A stretch of 64,000 bases of DNA, taken from contig NZ_FXTC01000002.1 of the NCBI RefSeq assembly GCF_900182655.1, positions 558,001-622,000 of the forward strand, in the 5' to 3' direction. The number at the start of each line of letters is the position of its first letter. Positions within the stretch are counted from its first letter, which is position 1. The notes beneath the pieces are model-generated. The model was given only the letters and a program-made list of their open reading frames with translations. It did not search any database and had not been told where the DNA came from. Made by a program: the position numbers and the translations under genes. Positions 63,913 to 64,000 of this stretch are shown here, piece by piece. Source of the DNA: Chryseobacterium rhizoplanae. GTDB lineage: Bacteria; Bacteroidota; Bacteroidia; Flavobacteriales; Weeksellaceae.

Positions 63913-64000
63913 ATGAAATACACCATACAAAATATTACAGAACGTTTTCAGAAGAAAGAAAGAATTAAATTTCTCTTTTTCTGGGGGCATACGGCAAAAG
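63913..64000 (+). CDS. NADAR-family protein, 5' end only
   Basis: The first 29 codons of a gene cut by the window edge. The start MKYTIQNITERFQKKERIK continues FLFFWGHT. The FLFFWGH sequence is the family hallmark of NADAR (YbiA/DUF1768) proteins, which act on ADP-ribosyl groups or on riboflavin-pathway intermediates. A NUDIX regulator sits directly upstream and shares operators, so the gene probably belongs to an NAD or ADP-ribose metabolism unit continuing beyond the window. Confidence 0.75.
   Translation, partial: MKYTIQNITERFQKKERIKFLFFWGHTAK

Overview
The window looks like a chromosomal segment of a flavobacterium close to Chryseobacterium (Weeksellaceae, Bacteroidota). The evidence is AT-rich DNA, a fused MurF-alanine racemase, a PorW/SprE-type T9SS lipoprotein, a TonB receptor with a carboxypeptidase-regulatory-like N-terminal domain, LytTR/LytS-type signalling, and promoters with a TAnnTTTG -7 box. 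Most genes are core. I see no prophage, insertion sequence, CRISPR array, rRNA or tRNA.

Left part (1-10 kb): a glycosyltransferase coupled to a small PQ-loop-like membrane protein, clpC, a beta-barrel protein, mnmA, a glycine/cysteine-tailed membrane protein with a partner, and two poorly known genes, one an alpha/beta-hydrolase-like protein.

10-17.2 kb is a minus-strand signalling island. It holds a LytTR response regulator, a LytS-type histidine kinase with a C-terminal 2TM domain, three free 2TM proteins, an isoprenylcysteine-methyltransferase-like protein, a TonB receptor and a TPR-like periplasmic protein. Three promoters in it carry the same operator: two TACCGAANGG half-sites exactly 21 bp apart, 32-33 bp upstream of the -7 box. 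This defines a predicted autoregulated LytTR regulon that includes a TonB receptor.

17-33 kb: an AraC/GyrI regulator, a phosphopantetheinyl transferase, a Cu/Zn SOD lipoprotein, a tail-specific protease, surE, a three-gene cassette (divergent Lgt-like protein, small membrane protein, radical SAM protein resembling tetraether lipid synthase), GMP reductase, a GT-C-like membrane protein, fabG, a WG-repeat protein, rsmI and an acidic repeat protein.

33-46 kb: tdk, the murF-alr / patatin / ybeY operon, then mnmG flanked on both sides by a perfect parS palindrome. A methyltransferase gene, a 1.7-kb very AT-rich gene desert, pgk, and a 0.6-kb spacer leading to rpiB with DnaA-box-like 9-mers follow. 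Together with the gene-strand distribution this suggests closeness to the chromosome origin.

46-64 kb: rnr, a LysE exporter, an LD-carboxypeptidase, yraN, an SDR, tsaB, porW/sprE, maf, a KdsC-like phosphatase, a DUF2520 protein, an ECF sigma operon, lepA, a DUF1579 lipoprotein, and finally a NUDIX regulator and the start of a NADAR gene. The last two share three copies of a 21-bp palindromic operator that overlaps their promoters, which predicts an NrtR-like circuit for NAD/ADP-ribose metabolism.
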